DNA from: an uncultured Pseudomonadota bacterium
Lineage (GTDB): Bacteria; Pseudomonadota; Gammaproteobacteria; Methylococcales; Methylomonadaceae
Length of the DNA stretch: 64,000 bases
Direction of reading: 5' to 3'
Assembly: GCA_903867225.1 (NCBI GenBank)
Contig: CAIPQN010000106.1
Location: 36,966-100,965 of the forward strand
In this document: piece by piece, positions 9,346-18,683 of the stretch
Numbering within the stretch: the first letter of the stretch is position 1
Layout: every line of letters starts with the position of its first letter
Made by a program: the position numbers and the translations under genes
Notes under the pieces: generated by a model
Told to the model about the DNA's origin: nothing
The model's input: the letters and a program-made list of their open reading frames with translations, nothing else
Databases searched by the model: none

Positions 9346-10263
9346 ATGACTTTATGGAAAATTTTCACGACAAGCTTTGTGCTTCTCAGCGTCGCTTGTT
9401 CAACAACGCAAGTTAAAGAAACAACTGCGCCTAAAAAAGATACTTTTGAAAATTTTAATCGAGGTATGTATTCATTCAATGAAAATTTAGATAAGGCTAT
9501 TTTAAAGCCAATTGCGAAAGGTTATATGTGGGCAACACCTGATATTGTTGAAAAAGGTGTTACCAATTTTTTTAGTAATATCAATGATATTGGAGTTACG
9601 GTGAACGATTTGTTGCAATTTAAAATGACGCAAAGTGGCATGGATGCAAGTCGTTTTATTGTGAATACAACTGCGGGCGGATTAGGGGTTGTCGATGTTG
9701 CTCAAATGATAGATTTGCCAAAACATAATGAAGATTTTGGACAAACATTAGGATTTTGGGGCGTTCCCACAGGTGATTTTTTAATGTTGCCATTTGCAGG
9801 TCCTAGTTCGCCGCGTGAAATGGCTGGAATGTTAGGCGATGCACTATTTAATCCATTTAGTTACACATTTTTATTTGGTGGTGGAGTAGCTGTAACTGCT
9901 GTAACCACTGGAGTAAGGGCGTTAGATGTCACAAACACTCGTGCCACTTTGATGGGGACAGAAAAAATGGTCAATGAAGCGGCATCTGATAAATATAATT
10001 TCATCAAAAATGCTTATCAACAACGACGGGAATACCTTGTTCACGATGGTAATGTTCCAGCCGAAGATGACATTGATTTGCTTGACGATGATGAATCATC
10101 AACACCCACTTCAACTTTAAAAAATTTACCCACATCAAAAAATCCTGCTGCGGCTTCAAAATCACCGTCGTCTATCGAACTCAAATTCCAATTTAAAATG
10201 GATAGCTTGCCGCCTGTTATCAATAACTCTCGTCGTTTCTTAGAATTGAGCGCACCTAAATGA
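9346..10263 (+). CDS. mlaA: Outer membrane lipoprotein MlaA (VacJ)
   Basis: 305 residues. The lipobox LSVAC gives a lipidated Cys18. The family core follows: FENFNRGMYSFNENLDKAIL near 35-54, an amphipathic helical ring region and GPSSPREMAGM near 157. MlaA sits in the outer membrane next to porins and removes surface phospholipid, passing it to periplasmic MlaC. The C-terminal 70 residues are acidic, then Ser/Thr/Pro-rich, longer than in E. coli. No mlaBCDEF genes are in the window. Its stop overlaps the pgaB start (ATGA), which is unusual company for mlaA and suggests co-translation with the polysaccharide genes. Confidence 0.93.
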   Translation: MTLWKIFTTSFVLLSVACSTTQVKETTAPKKDTFENFNRGMYSFNENLDKAILKPIAKGYMWATPDIVEKGVTNFFSNINDIGVTVNDLLQFKMTQSGMDASRFIVNTTAGGLGVVDVAQMIDLPKHNEDFGQTLGFWGVPTGDFLMLPFAGPSSPREMAGMLGDALFNPFSYTFLFGGGVAVTAVTTGVRALDVTNTRATLMGTEKMVNEAASDKYNFIKNAYQQRREYLVHDGNVPAEDDIDLLDDDESSTPTSTLKNLPTSKNPAAASKSPSSIELKFQFKMDSLPPVINNSRRFLELSAPK

Positions 10264-12185
10264 ACATGTTTCAAAGTTTCAAATTCGCCATTTTATTATC
10301 TCTACTTTTGGCGTTTAGTCCTTTTGCACACAGTAAAGATGGACACTTTTTAGTTTTAAATTATCACGACATTATTGATGAAGAAGACATCGTTGCACCA
10401 TTTGACAGAATGGAAGTGAACAAACATTTTTTGGAAGACCAATTTATTTGGCTGAAAAAAAATGGTTACACCGTTGTTAGCGTTCAAGCTGTTTTAGATG
10501 CAGCAGCAGGTAAATCAACATTGCCTGAAAAAGCAGTTTTACTCACATTCGACGATGGATATTTGAGTTTTTACAGCAAAGTTTTTCCTTTGCTAAAAAA
10601 ATATCATTATTCTGCAACTGTTGCTTTAGTTGGAACATGGATGGACGGAAATGTGACCGCTGATGACCCTGGAAAACCGTTGATGAATTGGGATCAAGTT
10701 CGTGAAGTCGCTCAATCGGGCTTGGTCGAAATTGCTTCGCATACTTACAATTTACACAACGGCATTGTAGGTAATCCACAAGGCAACACACAAGCCGCTG
10801 CTGCCACATATTTGTATGATGAACAGATGTTGGTATATGAAACCGATGAGCAATATCAAGCTCGCATTCATGCCGCCATGTTTAAAAGTGCCGAATTTAT
10901 TTTCCAACACGCGGGCATTCGTCCGCGTGTAATAGTTTGGCCTTATGGTGAATACAATGAAATTTCAATTTCCGAAGCGAAAGCAGCGGGATTTGAAATC
11001 ACAATGGGATTGGTTGACGGTTTTAATACGCTAGCAGATTTAGATGTATTACATCGCTTGATTATTGTGGACGACCCAAAAGTTGAAAAATTTGCAGAAA
11101 TTTTGACAGGTTTGCGTGTGGAACAACATGTTCGTGCAGCTCATGTTGATATGGATTATTTGTACGATAAAGACGCTGAACAAACTGAAAAAAATATCAG
11201 CAGCCTTGTACAACGTATTAAAGATATGCACATAAATACCGTGTATTTACAGGCTTTTGCCGATCCTGATGGTGATGGTAATGCGGAAGCGTTATATTTT
11301 CCCAATCGGCATTTGCCCGTCAAACAAGATTTATTTAATCGCGTCGCATGGCAATTGAAAAAACGTGCTGCCGTGAGGGTTTATGCGTGGTTGCCGATGA
11401 TGGCATACCAAAGTAAAAAAATTGATAAATCATGGTATGTTCAAGAATGGCGCGACGGTAAAGCTCAAACATCTAGCCATATTTACACACGATTATCGCC
11501 ATTCAATCCAGAAGCTAGACAATTTGTTGCCGAAATTTATGAAGATTTAAGTAAATACTGCAATTTTGACGGCGTACTTTTTCATGATGATGGCATTTTG
11601 TCGGATTTTGAAGATGTTTCACCTACTGCGTTAGCTTATGGCAAACAAGTTTGGGGATTGTCTGATGATGTGAATAAATTACGCGCCACCAGTAAAAGTC
11701 GTTTGGAATGGGCAAAGCATAAAACGGAATTGATGGGGCAATTCACAGATGAATTAACGAATCGTGTCCGTTTTTATCGTCCGTACATTAAAACTGCCCG
11801 CAATTTTTATGCACTGCCTTTACTCGAACCCTACAGCGAAGAATGGTACGCGCAATCATTCAAATCTTTTCTGACGCATTATGATTATGTGGCGATTGAA
11901 GCAATGCCATTTATGGAAGAAGCAAAAAATCCCAATCAATGGTTTACCAATTTAGTAAAAGCGGCCGCAAAAGAACCCGAAGGATTGAAAAAAACGGTGT
12001 TTGAATTACAAACTGTGAATTGGAAGAATCAACAAAAAATTCCGAGCAGTGTGTTTATTGAACAGCTAAATTTACTAAAAAAATTGGGTGTAAAACACAT
12101 TGGTTATTACCCTGATAATGTCTATGAAAATCAGCCAAAATTGGAAGATTTACAACAACATTTTTCGTTGCCAGAGTTGCAATAA
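10260..12185 (+). CDS. pgaB: Poly-beta-1,6-GlcNAc N-deacetylase PgaB
   Basis: 641 residues. The N-terminal signal peptide (about 1-25, ending AHS) has no lipobox cysteine, unlike E. coli PgaB, so the protein is predicted to be periplasmic. The polysaccharide deacetylase (CE4) domain carries NYHDI, the metal site TFDDGY (about residues 97-102) and ASHTYNLH (about 159-166). The C-terminal glycoside-hydrolase-like domain (about 300-640) has the acidic FDGVLFHDDG motif. PgaB partly deacetylates PNAG before export. It overlaps mlaA by 4 nt and is 3 nt before pgaC. Confidence 0.95.
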   Translation: MNMFQSFKFAILLSLLLAFSPFAHSKDGHFLVLNYHDIIDEEDIVAPFDRMEVNKHFLEDQFIWLKKNGYTVVSVQAVLDAAAGKSTLPEKAVLLTFDDGYLSFYSKVFPLLKKYHYSATVALVGTWMDGNVTADDPGKPLMNWDQVREVAQSGLVEIASHTYNLHNGIVGNPQGNTQAAAATYLYDEQMLVYETDEQYQARIHAAMFKSAEFIFQHAGIRPRVIVWPYGEYNEISISEAKAAGFEITMGLVDGFNTLADLDVLHRLIIVDDPKVEKFAEILTGLRVEQHVRAAHVDMDYLYDKDAEQTEKNISSLVQRIKDMHINTVYLQAFADPDGDGNAEALYFPNRHLPVKQDLFNRVAWQLKKRAAVRVYAWLPMMAYQSKKIDKSWYVQEWRDGKAQTSSHIYTRLSPFNPEARQFVAEIYEDLSKYCNFDGVLFHDDGILSDFEDVSPTALAYGKQVWGLSDDVNKLRATSKSRLEWAKHKTELMGQFTDELTNRVRFYRPYIKTARNFYALPLLEPYSEEWYAQSFKSFLTHYDYVAIEAMPFMEEAKNPNQWFTNLVKAAAKEPEGLKKTVFELQTVNWKNQQKIPSSVFIEQLNLLKKLGVKHIGYYPDNVYENQPKLEDLQQHFSLPELQ

Positions 12186-12188
12186 GTT

Positions 12189-13496
12189 ATGACTTTTTTA
12201 CCTTTTGAAATTTTTCAATCTTGGCAAAATTTTATGATGTGGTGGTCGCCAATCGATAAATCTATCGAAGAATTTATTTATTATTACCCGCTTTTTATGG
12301 CTTACATTTGGATGTTTGGCGCAATTATTTTTTGTTTGCGTTACGAATGGCATAAATCCAAATCGCCATTTAAAAATGAGGACAATTTGCCAATGGTTTC
12401 AATTTTAATTCCCTGTTACAACGAAGGTGAAAACGTTCGGGAAACGATTGGTATTTTGGAACAACAGCATTATAAAAATTTTGAAATCATTGCGATTAAC
12501 GACGGTAGTAAAGATAACACGCTCGAAATTTTGCATGAACTAGCTACGAAATATGAAAATTTGCGCGTAGTAAATTTGGCGACAAATCAAGGCAAAGCAA
12601 TGGGGTTGAGAACCGCAGCATTGTTGGCAAAAAGCGAGATTTTAGTTTGCATTGATGGCGATGCGTTATTGTCGCCTGATGCGGTTGGTTGGATGGTACG
12701 GCATTTTATTGAAAATCCAAACGTTGGTGCCGTCACAGGAAATCCACGCATTCGTAATCGTTCTACTTTACTCGGACGTATTCAGGTCGGTGAATTTTCA
12801 GCGATTGTTGGAATGATTAAACGGGCGCAACGTTCTTATGGAAAAGTGTTCACGGTTTCAGGTGTTATCGCCGCATTTCGCAAAACTGCGTTGCACAACG
12901 TCGGTTATTGGAGCAACGACATGATTACCGAAGACATCGACATCAGTTGGAAATTACAGCTAGCAGGTTGGACGATTCGTTTTGAGCCGAATGCACTTTG
13001 TTGGGTGTTGATGCCCGAAACGTTAAACGGTTTATGGAAGCAGCGTGTGCGTTGGTCGCAAGGTGGAAGCGAAGTTTTGCTACGTTATTTTCGAGATTTA
13101 TTTCGATGGTCGGCGCGTGGAATGTGGTTGCTCTATGTTGAATGTTTAATCAGTGTGACGTGGGCATTTTTGATTTTGTGTCATTTGCTTTTTGCACCAA
13201 TGGAATTTTTGACTTCAACAGCCAATGAATCTTTGCATGATTTAAGCCCAAGCTGGACAAGTATGCTGCTGAGTGTAACGTGTTTGTTGCAATTTGGTGT
13301 TAGCCTAGCAATTGATTCACGCTATGAATCACAAACAGGCGGCATCGGACGATATTATTATTGGATGGTTTGGTATCCAATTGTGTATTGGCTAATGAAT
13401 GTCGGCACAACCATTGTTGGAACCATTCGCGCAATCAAGAAAAAACGCGGACAACGCGCCGTTTGGGTCACTGTAGATAGAGGCTTGCGCGAATGA
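12189..13496 (+). CDS. pgaC: PNAG synthase catalytic subunit PgaC
   Basis: 435 residues. A family 2 glycosyltransferase is framed by membrane helices (about 30-50 and several after 310). Motifs are ILIPCYNEGENV near 73, the metal-binding DGDA near 155, TEDIDISWKL near 242 and the QRVRW processive motif near 280. It polymerises GlcNAc from UDP-GlcNAc across the inner membrane. In E. coli, PgaC with PgaD is activated by cyclic di-GMP. Here it overlaps pgaD by 4 nt. Confidence 0.96.
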   Translation: MTFLPFEIFQSWQNFMMWWSPIDKSIEEFIYYYPLFMAYIWMFGAIIFCLRYEWHKSKSPFKNEDNLPMVSILIPCYNEGENVRETIGILEQQHYKNFEIIAINDGSKDNTLEILHELATKYENLRVVNLATNQGKAMGLRTAALLAKSEILVCIDGDALLSPDAVGWMVRHFIENPNVGAVTGNPRIRNRSTLLGRIQVGEFSAIVGMIKRAQRSYGKVFTVSGVIAAFRKTALHNVGYWSNDMITEDIDISWKLQLAGWTIRFEPNALCWVLMPETLNGLWKQRVRWSQGGSEVLLRYFRDLFRWSARGMWLLYVECLISVTWAFLILCHLLFAPMEFLTSTANESLHDLSPSWTSMLLSVTCLLQFGVSLAIDSRYESQTGGIGRYYYWMVWYPIVYWLMNVGTTIVGTIRAIKKKRGQRAVWVTVDRGLRE

Positions 13497-13924
13497 AACA
13501 GTACATCATTAACGCTCCGCAATTACAGAGTCTGTCGAAACGCCTGAGTAGCTTTACCGTAATCGTTATTTGTTGGGTGATGTGGGGTTATTTGCTCTAT
13601 CCTATTATCACTGTGATTAACTGGGTTCGTGGTGATTTCACGGTAATTAACGAAATGCGCTGGTTCGGTGGTTATAAAAGCCTGTTAGATTTACTTGAAA
13701 TTTACGTTGGCACTTTGATGATTTTAAGTATTGTGTGGATTGCGTGGATTTTGTTACGAAAACTGCGCCGACAACGAGTTCTACCTGCCGCCGAAAAATG
13801 TGTGACAGATGAGGAAATTGCGACATTTTATCAGATTGATACAGAGCAAATTTTTCATTTTCGGAAACAGCAAAATGTGACGGTTTTTTTTGATAGCAAT
13901 GGAAAAATCGTTGATTTGAAGTAA
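13493..13924 (+). CDS. pgaD: PNAG synthase accessory subunit PgaD
   Basis: 143 residues with two hydrophobic helices (about 20-42 and 70-92) and a charged cytoplasmic tail. This is the size and topology of PgaD, and the position directly after pgaC (ATGA overlap) supports the call. In E. coli PgaD forms the c-di-GMP-responsive complex with PgaC. Sequence conservation in this family is low, so context carries much of the weight. Confidence 0.87.
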   Translation: MKQYIINAPQLQSLSKRLSSFTVIVICWVMWGYLLYPIITVINWVRGDFTVINEMRWFGGYKSLLDLLEIYVGTLMILSIVWIAWILLRKLRRQRVLPAAEKCVTDEEIATFYQIDTEQIFHFRKQQNVTVFFDSNGKIVDLK

Positions 13925-13958
13925 AAACTACATCAATAATATCAAGGAGAAAGAAGTA

Positions 13959-14324
13959 ATGATTACAATTCTATTAGTTGACGATGACAACCTTAACCGC
14001 GATATGTTGACACAACATTTGAAGCGTAAAAATTATACAGTCATTACAGCCGTTAATGGTTCGGAAGCGGTTGAAATAGCAGAAAAAGAACTTCCAAACC
14101 TTATTTTAATGGATATGAATATGCCGATGATGGATGGATTGGAAGCGACTCGCCAAATCAAAAAAAATCCTTTAACAACCCACATTCCAATTATTATTTT
14201 GTCAGGACATGACATGCCATCGTATGTAGCTCAAGCCATTGCAGGTGGCAGTGATGATTACGATACAAAGCCTGTCAATTTTGAACGGTTGTTCGGAAAA
14301 ATTCAGGCTATTTTGAAAAAATAA
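13959..14324 (+). CDS. Stand-alone response regulator receiver (CheY-like)
   Basis: 121 residues, a receiver domain only. The acidic pair is in LLVDDDN (about residues 5-11), the phospho-acceptor Asp in LILMDMNMP (about residue 52), and the Lys of the DTKP motif near 106. No output domain is present. A clear AGGAG lies 7-8 nt before ATG. It follows pgaD by 34 nt on the same strand with no terminator visible between, so it may belong to the PNAG operon. The partner kinase is unknown. Confidence 0.9.
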   Translation: MITILLVDDDNLNRDMLTQHLKRKNYTVITAVNGSEAVEIAEKELPNLILMDMNMPMMDGLEATRQIKKNPLTTHIPIIILSGHDMPSYVAQAIAGGSDDYDTKPVNFERLFGKIQAILKK

Positions 14325-15842
14325 TCAATGCGCTGCTGTTGCATTTTTATCTGTGCCGACTTTGCTCAAAAGCGGCACGAGCAACACAGCAAAAAAGAAA
14401 ATAAACGAAATAATTTGAAATAAATTATTAAACGTCATCACTTCAGCTTCACGCCACGCTAAATTCGTCAAACGTGCCAACTCGATTTGCGTTAAATGTT
14501 GTCCGATTTCATCAGTTGCACTAATCGATTCACGCAATCCCGCATAATGCGATTTGTTTAATATCAGCATTAACGTATTCGCCACCGCTAATCCCATCGC
14601 ACCACCTAAATTACGCATTAAATTGTATAAACCGCTGGCATTTTTTACTTCTTCAATCGGTAATAAACCTAATGCTAACGTGTTAATCGGTAAAAAACAC
14701 AACATCAACGCACTTCCACGAATCGCTTGTGGTAAAAAGAATTCCCAATAACCCGATTCCGCTGTCAGATTTCCGTTTAACCATGAACCTAAACCAAACA
14801 AACTCATTCCTAAACACAGCATTAAACGTAAATCGATTTTCTTTTCGAGAGGACCTGCAATAAATGCAGATACCAACTGAAACAGCCCGACAACCATTAA
14901 ATAATAACCAATCTGTAAACTGTTTAAGCCCTTCACGCTTCCTAAATAAATCGGCGTTAAATAAATAATTGTATAAAGCCCAATTCCCAAAACAAAACTA
15001 AACGCACACCCAATCGCAAAGTTACGATTTCGAAACGCATACAAATCAATAATTGCGTGCGGATTCGTCAACTCCCACCAAAACATCGCCGTGCCACTTA
15101 TTGCCGCCACAACACTTAACATTAAAATCAAATCATCTTCAAACCACTGATCGCGTGCGCCTTCTTCGAGAACATATTGCAAACTGCCTAAAAAAATTGC
15201 AATCAATGCAATGCCGATAAAATCAATTTTTTTGAGCAAATCCCAATTTGGTTTATCAATGTCTAAAAACGTAAACACCATAAAACAAACGATAAAACCT
15301 GGAATGATGTTGATTAAAAATAATAATTGCCAACTATAGGCATCGGTTAAATAGCCACCAAAAACAGGACCGATCGTTGGAGCCATCGTGACAATTAAAC
15401 CCAAAACAATACTCATCGTCGGTTGTAATCGGGGCGGAAACAAAATGAAAATAATCGTAAATGTCATCGGAATCATCGCGCCACCGAAAAAACCTTGAAT
15501 GCAACGAAATACAATCATCGACGGCAAATTCCACGCAAACGCACAAGCTAAACTCGACAACGTAAATCCGCCCGCTGACAAAACATACAAATAGCGCGTG
15601 GAAAAAACGCGCCCCAGCCAACCCGATAACGGAATAATGATAACTTCGGCGATTAAATACGACGTTTGTACCCACGCAATTTCATCTTGCGTTGCGGATA
15701 AACCCGCTTGAATTTCTTGCAATGAACTGGCGACAATTTGAATGTCTAACACCGCCATAAACACGCCAATCGCCATGCTGAAAAAGCCAATCCATTCGCC
15801 TGTCGTTAAAATGCGTTCGCCTCTTTCATTAACAGCGGTCAT
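14325..15842 (-). CDS. emrB: EmrB-type MFS drug efflux permease (DHA2 family)
   Basis: 505 residues with about 14 hydrophobic helices. The family signatures include VLDIQIVASSL in helix 1, WVQTSYLIAEVIIIPLSGWL in helix 2 and a GPVFGGYL motif C-like stretch in helix 5. The permease pumps hydrophobic drugs by proton antiport through an EmrA-TolC tunnel. It overlaps emrA by 4 nt. The stop abuts the convergent response regulator stop with no spacer. Confidence 0.92.
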   Translation of the reverse strand: MTAVNERGERILTTGEWIGFFSMAIGVFMAVLDIQIVASSLQEIQAGLSATQDEIAWVQTSYLIAEVIIIPLSGWLGRVFSTRYLYVLSAGGFTLSSLACAFAWNLPSMIVFRCIQGFFGGAMIPMTFTIIFILFPPRLQPTMSIVLGLIVTMAPTIGPVFGGYLTDAYSWQLLFLINIIPGFIVCFMVFTFLDIDKPNWDLLKKIDFIGIALIAIFLGSLQYVLEEGARDQWFEDDLILMLSVVAAISGTAMFWWELTNPHAIIDLYAFRNRNFAIGCAFSFVLGIGLYTIIYLTPIYLGSVKGLNSLQIGYYLMVVGLFQLVSAFIAGPLEKKIDLRLMLCLGMSLFGLGSWLNGNLTAESGYWEFFLPQAIRGSALMLCFLPINTLALGLLPIEEVKNASGLYNLMRNLGGAMGLAVANTLMLILNKSHYAGLRESISATDEIGQHLTQIELARLTNLAWREAEVMTFNNLFQIISFIFFFAVLLVPLLSKVGTDKNATAAH

Positions 15843-16861
15843 AGCGGTTTCACTTGCACTTTTACAGTTGTAGATAAACCTGATTTGAGTAACGCCGTAT
15901 TTTCATTGGCATCAAAAACTATTTTCACAGGTACACGACGCACGATTTTAGTAAAATTTCCCGTCGCATTTTCAGCAGGTAAAAGACTAAATTCCGAACC
16001 ACTTGCAGGTGAAAAACTTTCGACTTTTCCTGTGAAATGGATGTTCGGATACGCATCAACATGAATTTTAACGGGTTGCCCAATTTTCATATTTTCGATT
16101 TGAGTTTCTTTAAAATTGGCTTCTGCCCAAATTTTTTGTGTTTCAAGCAAATACGCTAAATTTGTTCCTGCTTGCACAAACGCGCCAAGTTGCACACCAC
16201 GATGCCCAATTACGCCGTCGAATGGCGCACGAATGTTGGTATTTTCTAAATCAATTTTTGCCAACGCGACTTGCGCTTGTGCTTGTTTTACACGCGCTTG
16301 CGCTTGTTCAATTTCATGTTCAAAACTGGAAATTTGTTTATGTTGCGCCGCCACAGTCGATTTTGAACCTTGTAATTGCGCCGTTGTTTCTCTGGATTGC
16401 GAAAGCATTTTATCGAGCATTTGCGCGGGAGCCGCGCCACTTTCAACTAAGTGCATAAATCGCTGCAAATCTTTTTCAACATTATGTTGCCGCGCTTCAA
16501 CCGCCGAAACATCGGCATTTGCCGTGGCAACATGCGCGTGTTGCGTATTTTTAGCCGCTTGCACACGCGCAATATCTGCTTGTGCTTCAATCACTTTTGC
16601 CTGTGCTAAATCGAGTTTGGCTTGATAATCGCGGTCATCAATCACAGCAACAATTTCACCTTGTTTTACACTTTGATTATCATCAATTCGCAAATCGGTA
16701 ATGTAACCCGCTACTTTTGGTGTAATCAAAACGCTGTTGGTTTTTAAATAGGCGTTATCGGTGCTTTCGTAATGTTGGCGTTCTTCAAACCATGAAAAAC
16801 CCGCCCAAGCCGCGTAAGCCAGTGCTGAAACTAAAAAAGAAAATATAATAAGACGCTTCAT
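15839..16861 (-). CDS. emrA: EmrA-type membrane fusion protein (HlyD family)
   Basis: 340 residues. One N-terminal helix (about 5-21) is followed by a biotinyl-lipoyl-like half motif (VLITPKVAGYITDL, near 45), a long Ala/Gln-rich coiled-coil hairpin (about 85-205), then the second lipoyl half (IRAPFDGVIGHRGVQLGAFV) and a beta-barrel domain. It bridges the inner membrane EmrB and the outer membrane channel. It is transcribed divergently from the TolC-like gene, which likely completes the pump. Confidence 0.92.
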   Translation of the reverse strand: MKRLIIFSFLVSALAYAAWAGFSWFEERQHYESTDNAYLKTNSVLITPKVAGYITDLRIDDNQSVKQGEIVAVIDDRDYQAKLDLAQAKVIEAQADIARVQAAKNTQHAHVATANADVSAVEARQHNVEKDLQRFMHLVESGAAPAQMLDKMLSQSRETTAQLQGSKSTVAAQHKQISSFEHEIEQAQARVKQAQAQVALAKIDLENTNIRAPFDGVIGHRGVQLGAFVQAGTNLAYLLETQKIWAEANFKETQIENMKIGQPVKIHVDAYPNIHFTGKVESFSPASGSEFSLLPAENATGNFTKIVRRVPVKIVFDANENTALLKSGLSTTVKVQVKPL

Positions 16862-16937
16862 AAATCTGCCACTGATGTTAAATTTGCTTTATTCTAACCG
16901 AATGCACAACTTACTCACTCACGGTAATTCCAACTTA

Positions 16938-18209
16938 ATGACACATTTAAAATTTTCCTTCACATTTTATTTATTATTCACAATCAATGCTCACGCTGAA
17001 ACATTAGACGATGCGTGGGCAACCGCATTAAATACCAATCATCAAATTAAAGCCGCACAAGCCAACACAGATGTTTCACAAGAACAATTACAAGCGGCGG
17101 AAGGTCAGAATTTACCCGATTTGAACGTCGGTTCAAGTTACACGCAATACAATGAAACGCCGTCAGCAAAAACCAATATTGGTGGAAAGTCAGCCCAATT
17201 TGCAATGCAACAAGATGGCAGTGTTCGAGCGCAAGCAATGGCAAGTTTGCCAATTTACACTAGCGGCAAAATCACTCATAACATCAATGCGGCACAAGCC
17301 AATTTAGATGCAACGCAAGCCAACGAAAAAGTCGCCGCATTGAATTTAAAAATGCAGGTTGCTGACAGTTACGTTGCCGTTTTACGTTTGGAAGATGCGG
17401 TGCAAGTCGCCCAAAGTCATATTCAAAGTTTAGAAAGTCATGCCAAAGATGTGAAAAATTTGTTTGAACAAGGTGTGGTAGCGAAAAATGATGTGTTGGC
17501 AGCGGATGTTGAATTACTGAATGCAAAACAACTTTTGTTACAAGCTGCAAACGTTTATGACAATGCCAAAGCGCGTTATAACCAGTTATTAACTCGCCAG
17601 TTAACAGCAAAAGTAGAACTCGCTAAAAATTTTCCTGAACCATTAAAAACAACGTTAGAAAATTTAAATCAAAGCGCGTTAAATCAACGTCCTGAATTAT
17701 TAGTTTTGAATGAACAAATCGAAGCGTTACATGAACAAATGCAAGCCATGAAGGCTAATTTAATGCCGCAAGTTGCCTTGAATGGGGGTTATCAATATCA
17801 ACAAAACCGTTATCAGGCTTACGAAGGTTTGTGGCAGGCAAATGTGGGTGTGGATTGGAAATTATACGACGGCAGCACAAATCACAAAGGCGAAGCGTTA
17901 GAAAAACAAGCACTAGCTTTAAAAGAACAACATGAAGAATTATCGGGACAGATTTTATTGGAAGTTCGTCAAATTTGGTTAGATACGCAAGAAGCACAAC
18001 AACGTTTACAAGTCGCGAAACAAGCGATTATGCAAGCGGATGAAAATTTGAAAGTGTCTACAGACCGCTATCAACAAGGTTTAGCAACACATACGGAAGT
18101 CATTCAAGCCGAAGATTTACGAACGAGAACACACAATAATTTAAACAATGCGACGTATGATGTTGCGTTAGCGACTTTGCGATTGAAACGTGCAACGGGT
18201 AGTTTTTAA
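16938..18209 (+). CDS. TolC-family outer membrane efflux channel
   Basis: 423 residues from the ATG at 16938, chosen because it opens directly into a signal peptide (THLKFSFTFYLLFTINAHA). An upstream in-frame start at 16875 would put 21 extra residues before the signal. The mature protein has the two-fold repeated OEP pattern: long Ala/Gln/Asn-rich helices, short strands and an RYQQGLATHTEVIQAED motif near the end. It is divergent from emrA with about 75 nt between the starts, so it is the probable outer membrane partner of this pump. Confidence 0.9.
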   Translation: MTHLKFSFTFYLLFTINAHAETLDDAWATALNTNHQIKAAQANTDVSQEQLQAAEGQNLPDLNVGSSYTQYNETPSAKTNIGGKSAQFAMQQDGSVRAQAMASLPIYTSGKITHNINAAQANLDATQANEKVAALNLKMQVADSYVAVLRLEDAVQVAQSHIQSLESHAKDVKNLFEQGVVAKNDVLAADVELLNAKQLLLQAANVYDNAKARYNQLLTRQLTAKVELAKNFPEPLKTTLENLNQSALNQRPELLVLNEQIEALHEQMQAMKANLMPQVALNGGYQYQQNRYQAYEGLWQANVGVDWKLYDGSTNHKGEALEKQALALKEQHEELSGQILLEVRQIWLDTQEAQQRLQVAKQAIMQADENLKVSTDRYQQGLATHTEVIQAEDLRTRTHNNLNNATYDVALATLRLKRATGSF

Positions 18210-18225
18210 CTTTATGACAAACACA

Positions 18226-18261
18226 AAAAAGCCGCCGATTCTTACGAAACAGCGGCTTTTT
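18226..18261. terminator. Bidirectional intrinsic terminator
   Basis: Stem AAAAAGCCGC (18226-18235) pairs with GCGGCTTTTT (18252-18261) between the convergent TolC-like and cold-shock genes. It is T-rich on both strands. Confidence 0.85.
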
Positions 18262-18274
18262 CATCTTACAAGAT

Positions 18275-18475
18275 TTAGACTAAAGTAACGTCTTCAGCTT
18301 GTGGACCTTTTTGACCTTGTGTCACTGTGAATTGGACTTTTTGTCCTTCATCTAATGATTTGAAGCCTGATCCAGCGATGTTACGGAAGTGGACGAATAC
18401 ATCTGGACCACTTTCTTGTTGAATGAAACCGAAACCTTTTTCAGCATTGAACCACTTAACTGTACCTGTTGCCAT
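18275..18475 (-). CDS. Cold-shock domain protein (CspA family)
   Basis: 66 residues, a single cold-shock domain. RNP1 is KGFGFI and RNP2 is VFVHF, with the usual start [10 protein letters not shown] and the GPQAEDV end. It binds single-stranded nucleic acid and melts RNA structure. The leader from the predicted start site to ATG is about 145 nt, a length typical of cspA-type RNA thermosensor leaders. Which paralogue (cold-induced or constitutive) cannot be decided. Confidence 0.95.
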   Translation of the reverse strand: MATGTVKWFNAEKGFGFIQQESGPDVFVHFRNIAGSGFKSLDEGQKVQFTVTQGQKGPQAEDVTLV

Positions 18476-18627
18476 TTTTGTAGCCTTTTAAAAATTTGAA
18501 ATGTAAATCCCTTTCGGGGGTGGAGCTGTGAAATTAAAGATTACTTCATGGTTTAAACAGGACGAGCGGTACAACTAAAACTTCGTAGAGATAAGCATAA
18601 CGGTAAATCTATTTCGAGCTGGCTGTG

Positions 18628-18656
18628 ATTTTATAGACGCACCCTAGATAAGTCAA
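18628..18656 (-). promoter_or_regulatory. Sigma-70 promoter of the cold-shock gene
   Basis: On the minus strand TTGACT (18656-18651) is spaced 17 nt from TAAAAT (18633-18628), both five of six matches to consensus. Transcription would begin near 18621, leaving a gene-free leader of about 145 nt (18476-18621). Confidence 0.72.
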
Positions 18657-18683
18657 TGAATTTTCTATGACAAATATGTGTCA

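Noticed and set aside
16116..16625. A 169-residue Cys/Ala-rich plus-strand frame inside emrA
   Set aside because: It is antisense to the coiled-coil repeats of EmrA; the cysteine-rich composition is an artefact of reversed Gln/Ala codons.
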